A stretch of 64,000 nt of DNA from Adhaeribacter pallidiroseus (GCF_003340495.1 NZ_QASA01000001.1:4898001-4962000); one strand, 5' to 3'; counted from the first letter of the stretch, positions 1-9,348 are shown. The notes: generated by a model from the sequence alone, not told the origin. A program made the numbers and translations.

Positions 1-59
1 CTGTACCGGGTTTAGCTGAATCGGTAGGTTATACCAGAGGCGTAATGCGATTAATATAG
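1..59 (+). CDS. C-terminal end of an unidentified gene (cut by window edge)
   Basis: The frame starting at base 3 is open from the window edge and reads VPGLAESVGYTRGVMRLI before TAG at 57-59. A terminator-like hairpin lies about 30 bases downstream, as expected behind a real gene end. Only 18 residues are visible, too few to identify the protein. An accidental open frame is possible. Confidence 0.5.
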   Translation, partial: VPGLAESVGYTRGVMRLI

Positions 60-84
60 AAATTTTAAATTTCCTTAATCAACT

Positions 85-120
85 AGGGGCCTTCTTACAA
101 TTTGAGAAGGCTCTTTTATT
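85..120 (+). terminator. Intrinsic terminator behind the left-edge gene
   Basis: GGGGCCTTCT and AGAAGGCTCT pair (with G-U pairs) around an 8-9 nt loop and are followed by TTTTATTT. It serves the gene ending at base 59. Confidence 0.65.
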
Positions 121-378
121 TACGCCATTTTGCATGAAGCTAACTTTCTTTGTTTGACTAAGTAAATATCTACTTTATACAAAAATATTGTAAGAGCAAG
201 CAAAATCTTACCGGTTGAAAGTAATGTTATTACGGAAACAACTATTTTTACTGAGGAATGAAAACACACTTACAAGTGTGAACCGGAATATAATAAAAGA
301 CTAGGTAGAGGTGCTGTCTACCGGGTGAAAACAATGAAAAAGATTTGTGTGTAAGAAAAATAAGGCTGCAAGACTAAG

Positions 379-681
379 CTAATCGCCAGAATGATGCTTT
401 TTACGTCTTGCATAATTGAAACTGCAAAAGAACACTGGTGTATATTGAAATACCGATAAAATCATCATTATTTCAAAAGTTGGCCCGTTCTTATAGCCGG
501 ATAATAATAGACCCACAATAAGGTTACTTATTATTGAAAATAACAGAAATGCTCCTATAAACTTAAGCATTGACAAGTGGACATCTTTTCTGTCTAAGAT
601 AGCGGCTAGAAGAAGACCACAAGGAAATGCGAGCCAAATTGAATACATAAAAACCATGAGACTCGCACCTAAAAATTCCAT
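379..681 (-). CDS. Small membrane protein of unknown function
   Basis: This 100-residue protein has about three hydrophobic stretches (roughly residues 5-28, 38-60 and 66-88), separated by short polar segments such as LDRKDVHL, and ends in a basic tail (ARRKKHHSGD). That pattern suggests a small inner-membrane protein with a cytoplasmic C-terminus. No family is recognised. It stands alone between two terminator regions, with no partner gene close by. Its hydrophobic organisation supports real coding, but nothing points to a function. Confidence 0.55.
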   Translation of the reverse strand: MEFLGASLMVFMYSIWLAFPCGLLLAAILDRKDVHLSMLKFIGAFLLFSIISNLIVGLLLSGYKNGPTFEIMMILSVFQYTPVFFCSFNYARRKKHHSGD

Positions 682-889
682 AGCAAATTAATGATATAAC
701 CTTACTATCATAATATAACAACTATTGTGACTATATATAATTCATTTAATACTGATACATTTAACTTATTGCTTTTATTGCTTCTCACGTAAAGTTACGG
801 TGGCGTTTATAAGTATTACCCAATAAGTGGTCATAACGACTTAGGTAGGTACTCCTAGTATTAACTTGCTATGCAGGACATTTTAAAAT

Positions 890-930
890 AAAAATAGCTT
901 TAGCGCTACCTGCACCAAAGCTATTTTTTA
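890..930 (-). terminator. Terminator of the ilv operon
   Basis: AAAAATAGCTTT (890-901) and AAAGCTATTTTT (917-928) form a perfect 12-bp stem with a 15-nt loop. Read on the minus strand it lies about 40 bases after the ilvA stop codon and runs into T-rich DNA. The stem is symmetrical and could work in both directions. Confidence 0.75.
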
Positions 931-970
931 AATTTTTAATTTTCTACTTGGTAGTTTTTACATAGTATTA

Positions 971-2245
971 TTAAATAATAAAGTGATAAAACTCTGGCCG
1001 GTTGTTAATGTACTCGCAATTAAAGTTACGTTCCGTCATTCGCTGCACTAAAGCATCAAAATCTGACCGGCTTTTTAATTCGATACCAACCAACGCCGGC
1101 CCTTTTTCCCGGCTGTTTTTCTTGGTATACTCAAAGTGGGTTATATCGTCGGTAGGCCCTAAAATATAATTTACAAATTCCTTTAATGCGCCGGCACGTT
1201 GCGGAAAATTAACGATAAAATAATGCTTCAGGCCCTCATAGAGCAAGGAGCGTTCCTTTATTTCTTCCGTACGGGTAATATCATTATTGCCGCCACTTAC
1301 AACGCACACAACCGTCTTACCAACAATTTGGTCTTGTACAAAGTCTAAAGCAGCAATACTTAGCGCCCCGGCCGGTTCTACCACCATGGCTTCTTCGTTG
1401 TAAAGCTGCAGAATAGTAGAGCAAACTTTCCCTTCGGGTACCGTAATTACTTCATCCAGGTTTTCCTGGCAAATCTGTAAAGTTAATTCACCTACTGATT
1501 TTACCGCCGCCCCATCCACAAATTTATCAATATGTTCCAGCGTTATTTTTCGGCCGGCTTCAATAGATTTTTTCATGGCTGGCGCCCCTTCGGGTTCAAT
1601 ACCAATTAAAGTAGTTTCGGGGCTTTCCTCTTTAAAATAACTCGATACGCCTGCGGCCAGGCCTCCACCACCAATCGGCATTAGCAAAAAATCGATTGGC
1701 TTAGTAGCAGCTTCCAGTATTTCCAAGCCTACGGTGCCTTGGCCCGCAATAACTTGTAAATCATCAAAAGGGTGAATAAAGACAGTTTTATTTTGATTGG
1801 AGTAGGCTAACGCTTGTAAGTACGAATCATCGAAGGTGTCGCCGGTAAGTACTATTTCTACGTGCTCTTTCCCGAATAATTGTACTTGCTTTAATTTTTG
1901 CTGCGGGGTAGTTACGGGCATAAAAATATGGCCTTTTATCCCGAGTTTATGGCAGGAATAAGCTACCCCTTGCGCATGATTGCCTGCGCTGGCGCATACA
2001 ATACCGTTTACTAATTGTTCCGGCGTTAAACTGCTGATTTTATTATAAGCACCCCGCAGTTTGTACGACCGTACTACCTGTAAATCTTCCCGTTTCAGGT
2101 AAATGTTGGCCCGATACTTTTCTGACAGGTTGATACTACGCAGTAATGGGGTATGATTTACTACTTGCTGCAAACGGGCAGCAGCTACTTTTATATCTTC
2201 GGCTCGCACCAGCGTTGCCTTTTCCACCGCAACTTCTTCCGGCAT
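971..2245 (-). CDS. ilvA: Threonine ammonia-lyase (threonine dehydratase), biosynthetic
   Basis: Converts threonine to 2-oxobutanoate, the first committed step to isoleucine. The pyridoxal-phosphate lysine is K62 in SYKLRGAYNK, and the phosphate-binding loop GGGGLAAG is at residues 192-199. Residues 340-424 form a C-terminal ACT-like regulatory domain (LLYEGLKHYFIVNFPQRAGA), so feedback control by isoleucine is likely. At 424 residues it matches the short, single-regulatory-domain type rather than the roughly 510-residue enterobacterial enzyme. It is the last gene of the ilv operon, about 150 bases after ilvC, and is followed by a terminator. The catabolic form is unlikely because of the ACT-like domain and the operon context. 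Confidence 0.95.
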   Translation of the reverse strand: MPEEVAVEKATLVRAEDIKVAAARLQQVVNHTPLLRSINLSEKYRANIYLKREDLQVVRSYKLRGAYNKISSLTPEQLVNGIVCASAGNHAQGVAYSCHKLGIKGHIFMPVTTPQQKLKQVQLFGKEHVEIVLTGDTFDDSYLQALAYSNQNKTVFIHPFDDLQVIAGQGTVGLEILEAATKPIDFLLMPIGGGGLAAGVSSYFKEESPETTLIGIEPEGAPAMKKSIEAGRKITLEHIDKFVDGAAVKSVGELTLQICQENLDEVITVPEGKVCSTILQLYNEEAMVVEPAGALSIAALDFVQDQIVGKTVVCVVSGGNNDITRTEEIKERSLLYEGLKHYFIVNFPQRAGALKEFVNYILGPTDDITHFEYTKKNSREKGPALVGIELKSRSDFDALVQRMTERNFNCEYINNRPEFYHFII

Positions 2246-2271
2246 AATTTTACTTCGTTGTTTGTTGTTGG

Positions 2272-2384
2272 TTACTCGTTGTTCGTCAAATTCCAGATGC
2301 GAATTTTACAACCTGCGTAATCTTTATTTAATGGTAGATTTAAGCAAAAATTCTTCTCTGAAATGGGGATTGAACAACGAGTAA
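2272..2384. repeat. Inverted word repeat in the ilvC-ilvA spacer
   Basis: TTACTCGTTGTTC (2272-2284) and its exact complement GAACAACGAGTAA (2372-2384) lie near the two ends of the spacer and could fold the whole spacer into a hairpin. It is one of several such spacers in this window (see findings). Confidence 0.6.
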
Positions 2385-2395
2385 AACAACAATTA

Positions 2396-3442
2396 TTAAT
2401 TATTCTGAGGACGTAGTTTACGTACTTGAGCGCCGGCTTGCCACATTTCGGAATCGCGTAGTTCTTTTAGTTCAGCATCTAGTTTTTCCCGGTAATCGGG
2501 CTGGCTGTTGGTATCAATGGAGCGTTGGGCTTCGTTACCGGTAGCTACGCTTTCGTATAATTCTTCAAATACAGGTGCTACCGCATCCCGGAATTTATCT
2601 TTCCAATCTAAAGCACCCCGCTGGGCAGTAGTAGAACAGTTGGCATACATCCAATCCATACCATTTTCGGCTACCAGTAAAATTAAACTTTCGGTTAATT
2701 CTTCTACTGTTTCGTTGAACGATTCGGAAGGCGAATGCCCTTTTTTACGTAGCAAATTATATTGCGCTTCCAGAATACCCGCTAAGGCCCCCATTAAAGT
2801 ACCGCGTTCGCCGGTTAAATCAGAAAATACTTCTTTTTTGAAATCAGTTTCGAACAAATAACCCGAACCCACCCCAATACCCAAAGCAACTACTTTTTCG
2901 CGGGCTTTACCAGAAGCATCTTGGAAGATAGCGAAGCTGGAATTTAAACCTTTGCCTTCCAGGAACATGCGGCGCAAACTGGTACCCGATCCTTTTGGAG
3001 CCACCAGAATAACATCTACATCCGTAGGAGGAACAATGCCGGTACGTTCTTTAAAAGTTACGCCAAAGCCATGCGAGAAATAGAGCGTTTTGCCTGGTTT
3101 AAGAGCATTTTTAACCATCGGCCAAGCGGCAATCTGGCCGGCATCTGAAAGTAAGAATTGCAAAATAGTACCGCGCTCACAGGCTTCTTCCAGTTCAAAT
3201 AAAGTTTCACCGGGTACCCAGCCGTCGTTTACAGCTTTTTCCCAAGTTTTTGAATCTTTCCGCTGACCAACAATCACGTTAAAGCCATTGTCGCGCAGGT
3301 TTAATGCTTGGCCAGGACCTTGCACGCCGTAACCGAGTACCGCAATTGTTTCATTTTTTAAAACTTCTCTTGCTTGCTCCAAAGGAAACTCTTCCCGGGT
3401 TACAACACTTTCTTCAGTTCCGCCAAAATTGATTTTTGCCAT
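2396..3442 (-). CDS. ilvC: Ketol-acid reductoisomerase (NADP+)
   Basis: Performs the alkyl migration and NADPH-dependent reduction of acetolactate or acetohydroxybutyrate. The Rossmann motif GYGVQG is at residues 37-42 after a 30-residue N-terminal extension, followed by GQRKDSKTW, the region that sets cofactor preference. VAPKGSGTSLRR and FSDLTGERG carry conserved catalytic and metal-binding residues. At 348 residues it belongs to the short class I enzymes. It lies between ilvN and ilvA, with spacers of about 150 bases holding inverted word repeats on both sides. Confidence 0.96.
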   Translation of the reverse strand: MAKINFGGTEESVVTREEFPLEQAREVLKNETIAVLGYGVQGPGQALNLRDNGFNVIVGQRKDSKTWEKAVNDGWVPGETLFELEEACERGTILQFLLSDAGQIAAWPMVKNALKPGKTLYFSHGFGVTFKERTGIVPPTDVDVILVAPKGSGTSLRRMFLEGKGLNSSFAIFQDASGKAREKVVALGIGVGSGYLFETDFKKEVFSDLTGERGTLMGALAGILEAQYNLLRKKGHSPSESFNETVEELTESLILLVAENGMDWMYANCSTTAQRGALDWKDKFRDAVAPVFEELYESVATGNEAQRSIDTNSQPDYREKLDAELKELRDSEMWQAGAQVRKLRPQNN

Positions 3443-3499
3443 TGTTTTTTAAATAGTTTATAGATTATTATAATAGGTTTCTTTTCTGGATGTTAGACG

Positions 3500-3591
3500 T
3501 TAGATATTCGATATTCGCGTTTGATCAAAGGGTATACTGCTACGCATTAAAAGAGAATTGAACAATCTAGAATTGAATACCGAACATCTAA
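3500..3591. repeat. Inverted word repeat in the ilvN-ilvC spacer
   Basis: TTAGATATTCGATATTC (3500-3516) pairs with GAATACCGAACATCTAA (3575-3591) at 15 of 17 positions. The left arm sits in a run of similar words (GGATGTTAGACGTTAGAT). The same word family occurs again behind thrA at 15490. Confidence 0.55.
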
Positions 3592-3592
3592 A

Positions 3593-4156
3593 TCACAAAT
3601 AAGCTTCTTCCTGTTCGCGCAGGTAAGTGCTTAAATCTTTCATGTGTTTGGTGATGGCTACCCGGCCGCTACGCACAAATTGCAGAATACCAAAAGGAGA
3701 TAGTTTTTCAAATAACTCGCGGGTTTCTTCCATGTGCCCGGTTTTCTCGATAATAATGTACTGCGGATCTACCGTTAAAATGCGGGCATGGCTATCACGC
3801 ACAATTTGTTCTACCTGGCTGCCATTTATCATGGAACTCATTGGTATTTTATACATCGCAATTTCCTGGAAAACGGTTTCTTCTTCCGGATAAAACGAAG
3901 CCCGCAAAACGTCGACCTGTTTAGCTATTTGTTTTACTAGTTTTTCGACCTGAGCGTAGGTAGTTTTAATGATAATGGTATAGCGGTATACATTTTTTAC
4001 TTCCGACTCTGAGACGGTGATACTCTCGATATTGATGTGTCGACGGGTAAAAATAATGGTAATGCGGTTGAGCAGACCAACTTTGTTTTCGGTAAATGCA
4101 AATATGGTAAAGGTTTTTTCCTCGCCTGAATCTATTTGATAATCTTCAATCGCCAT
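3593..4156 (-). CDS. ilvN: Acetolactate synthase small (regulatory) subunit
   Basis: Binds the IlvB catalytic subunit and confers valine feedback inhibition. The N-terminal ACT domain spans about residues 15-90 (TIFAFTENKVGLLNRITIIF, then INIESITVSESEV), followed by the C-terminal small-subunit domain with SGRVAITKH near residues 163-171. At 187 residues it is within the usual 160-190 range. It follows ilvB after about 140 bases, the normal order for these two partners. Confidence 0.93.
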   Translation of the reverse strand: MAIEDYQIDSGEEKTFTIFAFTENKVGLLNRITIIFTRRHINIESITVSESEVKNVYRYTIIIKTTYAQVEKLVKQIAKQVDVLRASFYPEEETVFQEIAMYKIPMSSMINGSQVEQIVRDSHARILTVDPQYIIIEKTGHMEETRELFEKLSPFGILQFVRSGRVAITKHMKDLSTYLREQEEAYL

Positions 4157-4213
4157 TGCTATTTATAAATACTTAATGCTGTATTAATTTATTTTACGCC
4201 CGTTTTTCTTACT

Positions 4214-4284
4214 CTAAAACCTCCTCTACTGGCAAAAATTTAAAAAATTGTATGGGCACTCCTTCTCCGGTTGGTGGAGGGCCA
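4214..4284. repeat. REP-like element between ilvB and ilvN
   Basis: The spacer holds GGGCACTCCTTCTCCGG followed by TTGGTGGAGGGCC (4254-4282), a degenerate palindrome related to the cleaner copy at 18627-18667 (GGCACCCCTTCTC...GAGAAGGGGCC). A shorter CCTCCTCTACTGG precedes it at 4220. Confidence 0.45.
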
Positions 4285-4296
4285 TAGAACAGGATA

Positions 4297-6042
4297 TTAC
4301 GATAGCCGAATGTTAGCCACAGAATCGCCGGCAGGTACCATCGGGAATACGTTATCTTCTTTCTCTACCACTACCTCTAGTACATAGGGACCTTCGTGAT
4401 CCAGCATGGCCTGAATAGACTCTTGCAGACTTTCGCGCTCCGTTACTTTATTGGCAGCAATACCGTAAGCTTTAGCAATGCCTACAAAATCGGGGTTTAC
4501 CATTTCGGTGAAAGAATAGCGTTTTTGATGAAAAAGTTGCTGCCACTGACGGACCATCCCTAAGAAATTATTATTTAAAATAACCACTTTCACCCCGATC
4601 TGGTACTGAAAAATGCAACCGAGTTCCTGTATAGTCATCTGGAAACCACCATCGCCGATTACCGCAATTACTTGCCGGTCGGGAGCACCAACTTTAGCGC
4701 CCATAGCAGCAGGCAAACAAAAGCCCATCGTTCCTAAACCACCGGATGTTATGTTGCTTCGGCGGGTATCTTTGAAATTATAATAACGCATGGCGGTCAT
4801 TTGGTGCTGGCCTACATCCGTAACCACTACGGCCTTGCCCTCAGACAATTCGGAGATAAGGTGCATGGCTTCGGCCATTTTCAGCTTTCCTTCTGCCGGA
4901 TACATCTCGGGCGCCATTACTTTTTCAAATTCAATCTTAGCGCAATCATTAAACTTCTGAACCCAATCGGTGTGCTGGTTTTTATTAATTAAAGGCAATA
5001 AGGCTTGCAATGCTTCTTTGGCATCTGCATTTACGGCCACATCTACCCGGATATTTTTATTTATCTCCGCTGGGTCAATTTCTATGTGAACAATTTTGGC
5101 CTGCCGGCCATAACGTTTTAAATCACCCGTTACCCGATCATCGAAACGCATACCAATAGCAATCATTACATCGCACTCGTTCGTTAATAAATTAGGACCG
5201 TAATTACCGTGCATGCCCAACATACCAACATTTAACGGGTGATCGGTAGGCAAACCGGCTAAACCCAAAATTGTCCAGGCAGCAGGAATGCCCGCTTTTT
5301 CGATAAAAGCCTTTAAATCTTCTTGGGCATTAGATAATAAAACACCTTGGCCCCATAATACATAAGGTTTCCGGGCATTATTAATTAACTCGGCAGCTTC
5401 TGCTATAGCTTTTCTGTTTAGTTTTGGGACCGGATAATAGCTCGAAATGCGCTTACATTTCTTGTAGGTATATTCAAACTTGGCATTCTGCGCATCCTTG
5501 GTAATATCAATTAAAACCGGACCAGGCCGCCCAGAAGTAGCAATATAAAAAGCCCGAGCGATAGCATCCGGAATTTCTTCGGCACGAGTTACTTGCAGGT
5601 TCCACTTGGTTACCGGCATGGTTACTCCCAAAACATCCGTTTCCTGAAAAGCATCGGTACCCAGTAAATGCGAAAACACCTGGCCGGTTATACATACTAA
5701 AGGCGTAGAATCAATCTGCGCATCGGCAATACCCGTAATTAAATTGGTAGCTCCCGGCCCGGAAGTAGCAAAACAAACGCCCGGTTTACCGGTAATGCGG
5801 GCATAACCCTGAGCAGCATGCGCTCCGCCTTGTTCGTGGCGGACCAGGTAATGATTTAACTGGTCTTTGAAATCATAAAGCGCATCGTAAATGGGCATGA
5901 TAGCTCCACCCGGATACCCAAAAATAGTATCGACGCCTTCTTCCAGTAAAGCAAGTAGGAGACCTTGGGCGCCTGTTACTATCTTTTTTTCTGTTACTGC
6001 TTGCTCTCCCTTTTCGGTAATTTCTGCTACTGCTGCGTTCAT
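4297..6042 (-). CDS. ilvB: Acetolactate synthase large (catalytic) subunit
   Basis: Thiamine-diphosphate enzyme that condenses pyruvate with pyruvate or 2-oxobutanoate. The PYR-domain catalytic glutamate is E70 in RHEQGGAHAAQGYAR, after FGYPGGAIMPIYDAL. The C-terminal ThDP/Mg site is the GDGGF...NNNFLG motif near residues 462-500. The middle domain lies between these. At 581 residues it has the normal family length. An N-terminal extension of about 20 residues (MNAAVAEITEKGEQ) precedes the core. It is the third gene of the ilv operon, with its regulatory subunit directly downstream. Confidence 0.96.
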   Translation of the reverse strand: MNAAVAEITEKGEQAVTEKKIVTGAQGLLLALLEEGVDTIFGYPGGAIMPIYDALYDFKDQLNHYLVRHEQGGAHAAQGYARITGKPGVCFATSGPGATNLITGIADAQIDSTPLVCITGQVFSHLLGTDAFQETDVLGVTMPVTKWNLQVTRAEEIPDAIARAFYIATSGRPGPVLIDITKDAQNAKFEYTYKKCKRISSYYPVPKLNRKAIAEAAELINNARKPYVLWGQGVLLSNAQEDLKAFIEKAGIPAAWTILGLAGLPTDHPLNVGMLGMHGNYGPNLLTNECDVMIAIGMRFDDRVTGDLKRYGRQAKIVHIEIDPAEINKNIRVDVAVNADAKEALQALLPLINKNQHTDWVQKFNDCAKIEFEKVMAPEMYPAEGKLKMAEAMHLISELSEGKAVVVTDVGQHQMTAMRYYNFKDTRRSNITSGGLGTMGFCLPAAMGAKVGAPDRQVIAVIGDGGFQMTIQELGCIFQYQIGVKVVILNNNFLGMVRQWQQLFHQKRYSFTEMVNPDFVGIAKAYGIAANKVTERESLQESIQAMLDHEGPYVLEVVVEKEDNVFPMVPAGDSVANIRLS

Positions 6043-6182
6043 AACATTTTGAATTTATTCTACTCCTAGCCCGTTTGCGGAATGGAGAATCTTAAAATAT
6101 TTTTATTTTTAAATTAACTATAAAGCACCTTCCAAATATCTAACTAATTATAATCCAGTAGAATTCATCCGTTACCACATTT

Positions 6183-6761
6183 TTATTTTTTTACCGCTAT
6201 AACAATACCGGTAGCCCAAATCTGTTTTGTTAAAACTATATCATTTCGCTGATCCAGATCCTGAATGAGTTTGATTGCTTTTTGATCATGACCATCCGGC
6301 CAATTAGGTTGAGGCAACATATCATCTAAAATATAAAGCCCGCCGGTATTCAGCATTTGCAGTGCTTCTTCCAGTAAAAAGTATTTTCCAGGCCAAGTAT
6401 CGGCAAAAATATAATCAAACTTCTGATCTTTATTTTGCTCCATCCACTGCTCCCCATTTGAGCAAATAAGCTGCAACCGCTCATCGTGGCCTAGGAAATC
6501 TTGAGCAATTTTTAAAAAATCTGCACTATTATCTACAGATATTAAGGTGGAGTCTTGGTCCATTCCGTCCAGAATCCAGGAGGTTGAAAGACCCGTTCCG
6601 GTTCCGAGTTCCAGAAACTTAGCAGCTGGTTTAGTAGCGGCCAAGGTACGCAGTAAAGAACAAGTCAGTACCTCCGAAGCCATGGTAAAACCCGCAGCAA
6701 TTGTAGCTTCGTTTATTGCCAAGTAAGTGCTAGGCAAAGGCTGATTTATTTCGTCTGACAT
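6183..6761 (-). CDS. Class I SAM-dependent methyltransferase inside the ilv operon
   Basis: A 192-residue protein with a Rossmann-type SAM-binding motif at about residues 50-58 (FLELGTGTGLST), an acidic strand end SVDNSADF and the later motif FDYIFADTWPGKY. This resembles small O-methyltransferases of the COG4122 type. It lies between ilvD and ilvB on the same strand with spacers of about 140 bases, so co-transcription is likely. It has no known role in branched-chain amino acid synthesis, and its substrate cannot be read from the sequence. Confidence 0.75.
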   Translation of the reverse strand: MSDEINQPLPSTYLAINEATIAAGFTMASEVLTCSLLRTLAATKPAAKFLELGTGTGLSTSWILDGMDQDSTLISVDNSADFLKIAQDFLGHDERLQLICSNGEQWMEQNKDQKFDYIFADTWPGKYFLLEEALQMLNTGGLYILDDMLPQPNWPDGHDQKAIKLIQDLDQRNDIVLTKQIWATGIVIAVKK

Positions 6762-6905
6762 GAGTACTGGCTTTAACCTTATTTTTTAAATTTATTTTTT
6801 CTGATTCTTGATTTATTAAAGGTAAACACCTTAAGAAGATGCGATTTTTAAATTTTTATAAATTTAATTACCTTCATTATAAAAGCTTATTTCCTTTATC
6901 ATTAA

Positions 6906-8609
6906 TTATCGATCGGTAACACAACCTTCGGAGGCCGATGAAACCGATTTGGCGTATTTATACAAGATACCCGAATTTTTGCGCAATGGCCGGGGCTGCC
7001 AGGCTGCCCGGCGTTTCGCAATTTCTTCTTCGCTCAAATCTACTTCCAGACGATTGCTCACGGCATCAATGGTAATTTTATCACCATTCTGGAGTAAACC
7101 AATCATACCGCCCACGTGTGCTTCCGGCGTAATGTGCCCTACCACAAAACCGTGGGTACCACCCGAGAAACGTCCATCGGTAATTAAGGCTACCGATTTG
7201 CCTAAACCCGCTCCCATAATTAAAGAAGTAGGCTTCAGCATTTCTGGCATACCAGGTCCTCCTTGCGGCCCTTCGTACCGGATAACCAACACATCACCTT
7301 CTTTTACCTGGCCTGATAAAATACCATCGTTGGCTTCAAATTCGCCGTCGAATACTACCGCTGTACCGGTGAAAACTTCCCCCTCTTTACCGGTGATTTT
7401 AGCCACCGAACCTTGCTCGGCTAAATTGCCATAAAGAATGCGGATGTGACCCGTTTCTTTTATAGGCTGATCTAAGGGCATAATTACATCTTGTCCTTCG
7501 GTTAAGTCTGGTACATTGGCTAAGTTCTCGGCAACGGTTTTACCTGTTACGGTTAAACAATCGCCGTGTAATAAACCAGCATTCAATAACATTTTCATTA
7601 CCGCCGGAATACCACCAATTTTGTGTACGGCTTCCATGTGGTATTTGCCACTGGGCTTCATATCGGCCAGTAACGGAGTTTTGTCGCTGATGCGTTGAAA
7701 ATCATCAATGGTTAAGTCTATCCCCGCGGTTTTGGCAATGGCTAATAAGTGCAACACCGCATTAGTAGAGCCACCTAAAATTGTAAGCACCACCATGGCA
7801 TTTTCAAACGCCTTTTTGGTCATGATATCCAAAGGCTTAATATCTTTAGCCAGGAGCTCCCGGATAGCAATACCCGCCTGCACCGATTCTTCTGCTTTTT
7901 CCGGACTGATTGCCGGGTTAGAAGAATTATAGGGCAAAGTCATACCCATGGCTTCTGCTGCCGAGGCCATAGTATTAGCCGTATACATACCACCACAAGC
8001 ACCAGCACCCGGACAAGCATGTTCTATTACTCCTTTAAAATCTTCCGGCGAAATAGTACCAGCGTATTTTTCACCCAACGCTTCGAATGCCGAAACAATA
8101 TCTAATTTTTTACCCGTGAATTTACCGGCCGCATCGCAGTAGTTACCCGGGGCAATTGTACCACCATACACCATAATAGCGGGGCGGTTTAGGCGAGCAA
8201 AGCTTATAAGTGCCCCGGGCATATTCTTGTCGCAACCTACCACCGCTACTACACCATCGTAGCTTTGGGCATTTACCACTGTTTCGATGGAATCCGCAAT
8301 AAGATCGCGCGACGGTAAAGAATAACGCATGCCGGGTGTTCCCATAGAAATACCATCACTTACCCCAATAGTATGGAACATTAAACCAAGTACATCCTCT
8401 GTAGTATTTACCCCATTTTTAACCAGTTTCGCTAAATCATTCAGGTGCATGTTACACGGGTTACCATCGAATCCGGTGCTAACCACTCCTATCTGGGCTT
8501 TTTTCAGGTCGTCGTTGCTTAAGCCAATAGCGTGCAACATAGCCTGTGCCGCCGGATTGGTTTCTTCCTGGGTAACGAGGTAACTGTAACGGTTTAATGT
8601 AGTACTCAT
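6906..8609 (-). CDS. ilvD: Dihydroxy-acid dehydratase
   Basis: Dehydrates dihydroxyisovalerate and dihydroxymethylvalerate to the 2-oxo acids. The likely iron-sulfur ligands are C52 (NPCNMH), C126 (GCDKNMPG) and C199 ([11 protein letters not shown]); K128 next to C126 is the usual carbamylated metal ligand. The C-terminal part has the expected GGPGMPEML and [10 protein letters not shown] motifs. Length is normal at 567 residues. It is the first structural gene of the ilv operon, 135 bases after the attenuator terminator, so its transcription should depend on the leader peptide described below. Confidence 0.96.
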   Translation of the reverse strand: MSTTLNRYSYLVTQEETNPAAQAMLHAIGLSNDDLKKAQIGVVSTGFDGNPCNMHLNDLAKLVKNGVNTTEDVLGLMFHTIGVSDGISMGTPGMRYSLPSRDLIADSIETVVNAQSYDGVVAVVGCDKNMPGALISFARLNRPAIMVYGGTIAPGNYCDAAGKFTGKKLDIVSAFEALGEKYAGTISPEDFKGVIEHACPGAGACGGMYTANTMASAAEAMGMTLPYNSSNPAISPEKAEESVQAGIAIRELLAKDIKPLDIMTKKAFENAMVVLTILGGSTNAVLHLLAIAKTAGIDLTIDDFQRISDKTPLLADMKPSGKYHMEAVHKIGGIPAVMKMLLNAGLLHGDCLTVTGKTVAENLANVPDLTEGQDVIMPLDQPIKETGHIRILYGNLAEQGSVAKITGKEGEVFTGTAVVFDGEFEANDGILSGQVKEGDVLVIRYEGPQGGPGMPEMLKPTSLIMGAGLGKSVALITDGRFSGGTHGFVVGHITPEAHVGGMIGLLQNGDKITIDAVSNRLEVDLSEEEIAKRRAAWQPRPLRKNSGILYKYAKSVSSASEGCVTDR

Positions 8610-8744
8610 TTTAAATAGTTATAAAGTTAAAATCTAAAAGTTTAGAAGATTATTTTGACGAAAGAATCTTCTTCTTAAAGCAATTAATTTTAAAAATCAG
8701 AATTAATTACTTCCGCTTGCAGCCTTATTCTCAACATTATAGTT

Positions 8745-8780
8745 AAAAAAAAGCGCCATTCTTGTTAAAGGAATGGCGCT
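8745..8780 (-). terminator. Attenuator terminator in the ilv leader
   Basis: Read on the minus strand, AGCGCCATTC and GAATGGCGCT form a perfect 10-bp stem with a 9-nt loop, directly followed by eight Ts. It lies between the leader peptide stop codon and ilvD, where an attenuator terminator would be expected. Confidence 0.9.
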
Positions 8781-8813
8781 GCTTCTATTTTATCAAAGTA
8801 AATTACACCATCC
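8771..8813 (-). promoter_or_regulatory. Possible antiterminator pairing in the ilv leader
   Basis: GGAUGGUGU at the 3' end of the leader ORF (8805-8813) can pair over all nine bases, three of them G-U, with GCGCCAUUC (8771-8779), the 5' arm of the terminator. The two structures exclude each other. A ribosome stalled at the Ile/Val codons leaves this segment free; one that reaches the stop codon covers it. This is inferred from base pairing only. Confidence 0.65.
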
Positions 8814-8877
8814 ATCGTTTAGCGTCGATAATGACGCTAAAAATAATTCGGTTCAGGACAGATGAAGTAAACAACAT
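8803..8877 (-). CDS. ilv operon leader peptide (attenuator)
   Basis: A 24-codon ORF, too short for normal gene calling, starts MLFTSSVLNR. It contains nine Ile, Leu or Val residues, including Ile-Ile at 11-12 and Val-Ile-Ile at 15-17. A perfect 9-bp hairpin (TTTAGCGTC / GACGCTAAA, 8818-8841) overlaps the Val-Ile-Ile codons. An intrinsic terminator follows the stop codon by about 22 bases, and ilvD lies beyond. Such a codon cluster at this position is the hallmark of ribosome-mediated attenuation: charged tRNAs let the ribosome finish and the terminator form, while starvation stalls it and transcription continues. Confidence 0.85.
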   Translation of the reverse strand: MLFTSSVLNRIIFSVIIDAKRWMV

Positions 8878-8912
8878 ATAATTTTCTCAGTATTATTTTG
8901 CTTAAAGTGTTG

Positions 8913-8943
8913 CTAATGTAAAGAACAAAAATTAAAAACCAAA
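8913..8943 (-). promoter_or_regulatory. Candidate ilv operon promoter (Bacteroidota type)
   Basis: On the minus strand, TTTG (8940-8943), a 19-base spacer, then TACATTAG (8913-8920). This matches the Bacteroidota consensus TTTG / TAnnTTTG with one mismatch in the -7 element. Transcription would begin near 8906, about 30 bases before the leader ORF. Confidence 0.55.
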
Positions 8944-9348
8944 AATTACGATTTCAATTTTTGTTCAAATATTTTAAATCTGCTTCTTAATTTATATTAA
9001 GGAAAGCCCGTATTCTTAATAATCTTTATAACAAAAGGCTTTTACAAATATGTTTTTTATTAAATTTCAAAATATTCAGATTCTTTTTGCAAAATTATAA
9101 AATCTACTTTCTCCCTTACTTAAAGTATAAATTCATGCATTAATTTACACTCATTTATTGCTTGAATTTTAAAATTCTCCATTTCCCACTCCTTTTTTAA
9201 GCATTGTTACTAATTTTTCAGATGAAAAATAAAACCTTTTAACACATAACCTTGAAATACATATACATAGCCAGCTTATCTGAAATAAATAGCATCAGTG
9301 AAGTAATGCTAAAGAACGGCTGTAATTACCAGAAAGCCTTTAATTCAC
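8944..9348. other. A/T-rich spacer upstream of the ilv promoter
   Basis: About 400 bases without a convincing ORF, between the ilv promoter and the large hairpin at 9349. The DNA is strongly A/T-rich with no clear repeats. It may hold upstream control sites, but none could be recognised. Confidence 0.5.

Noticed and set aside
2508-2861. 117-codon plus-strand ORF in ilvC
   Set aside because: It lies wholly inside ilvC on the other strand; ilvC has all conserved motifs, so this frame is a shadow.
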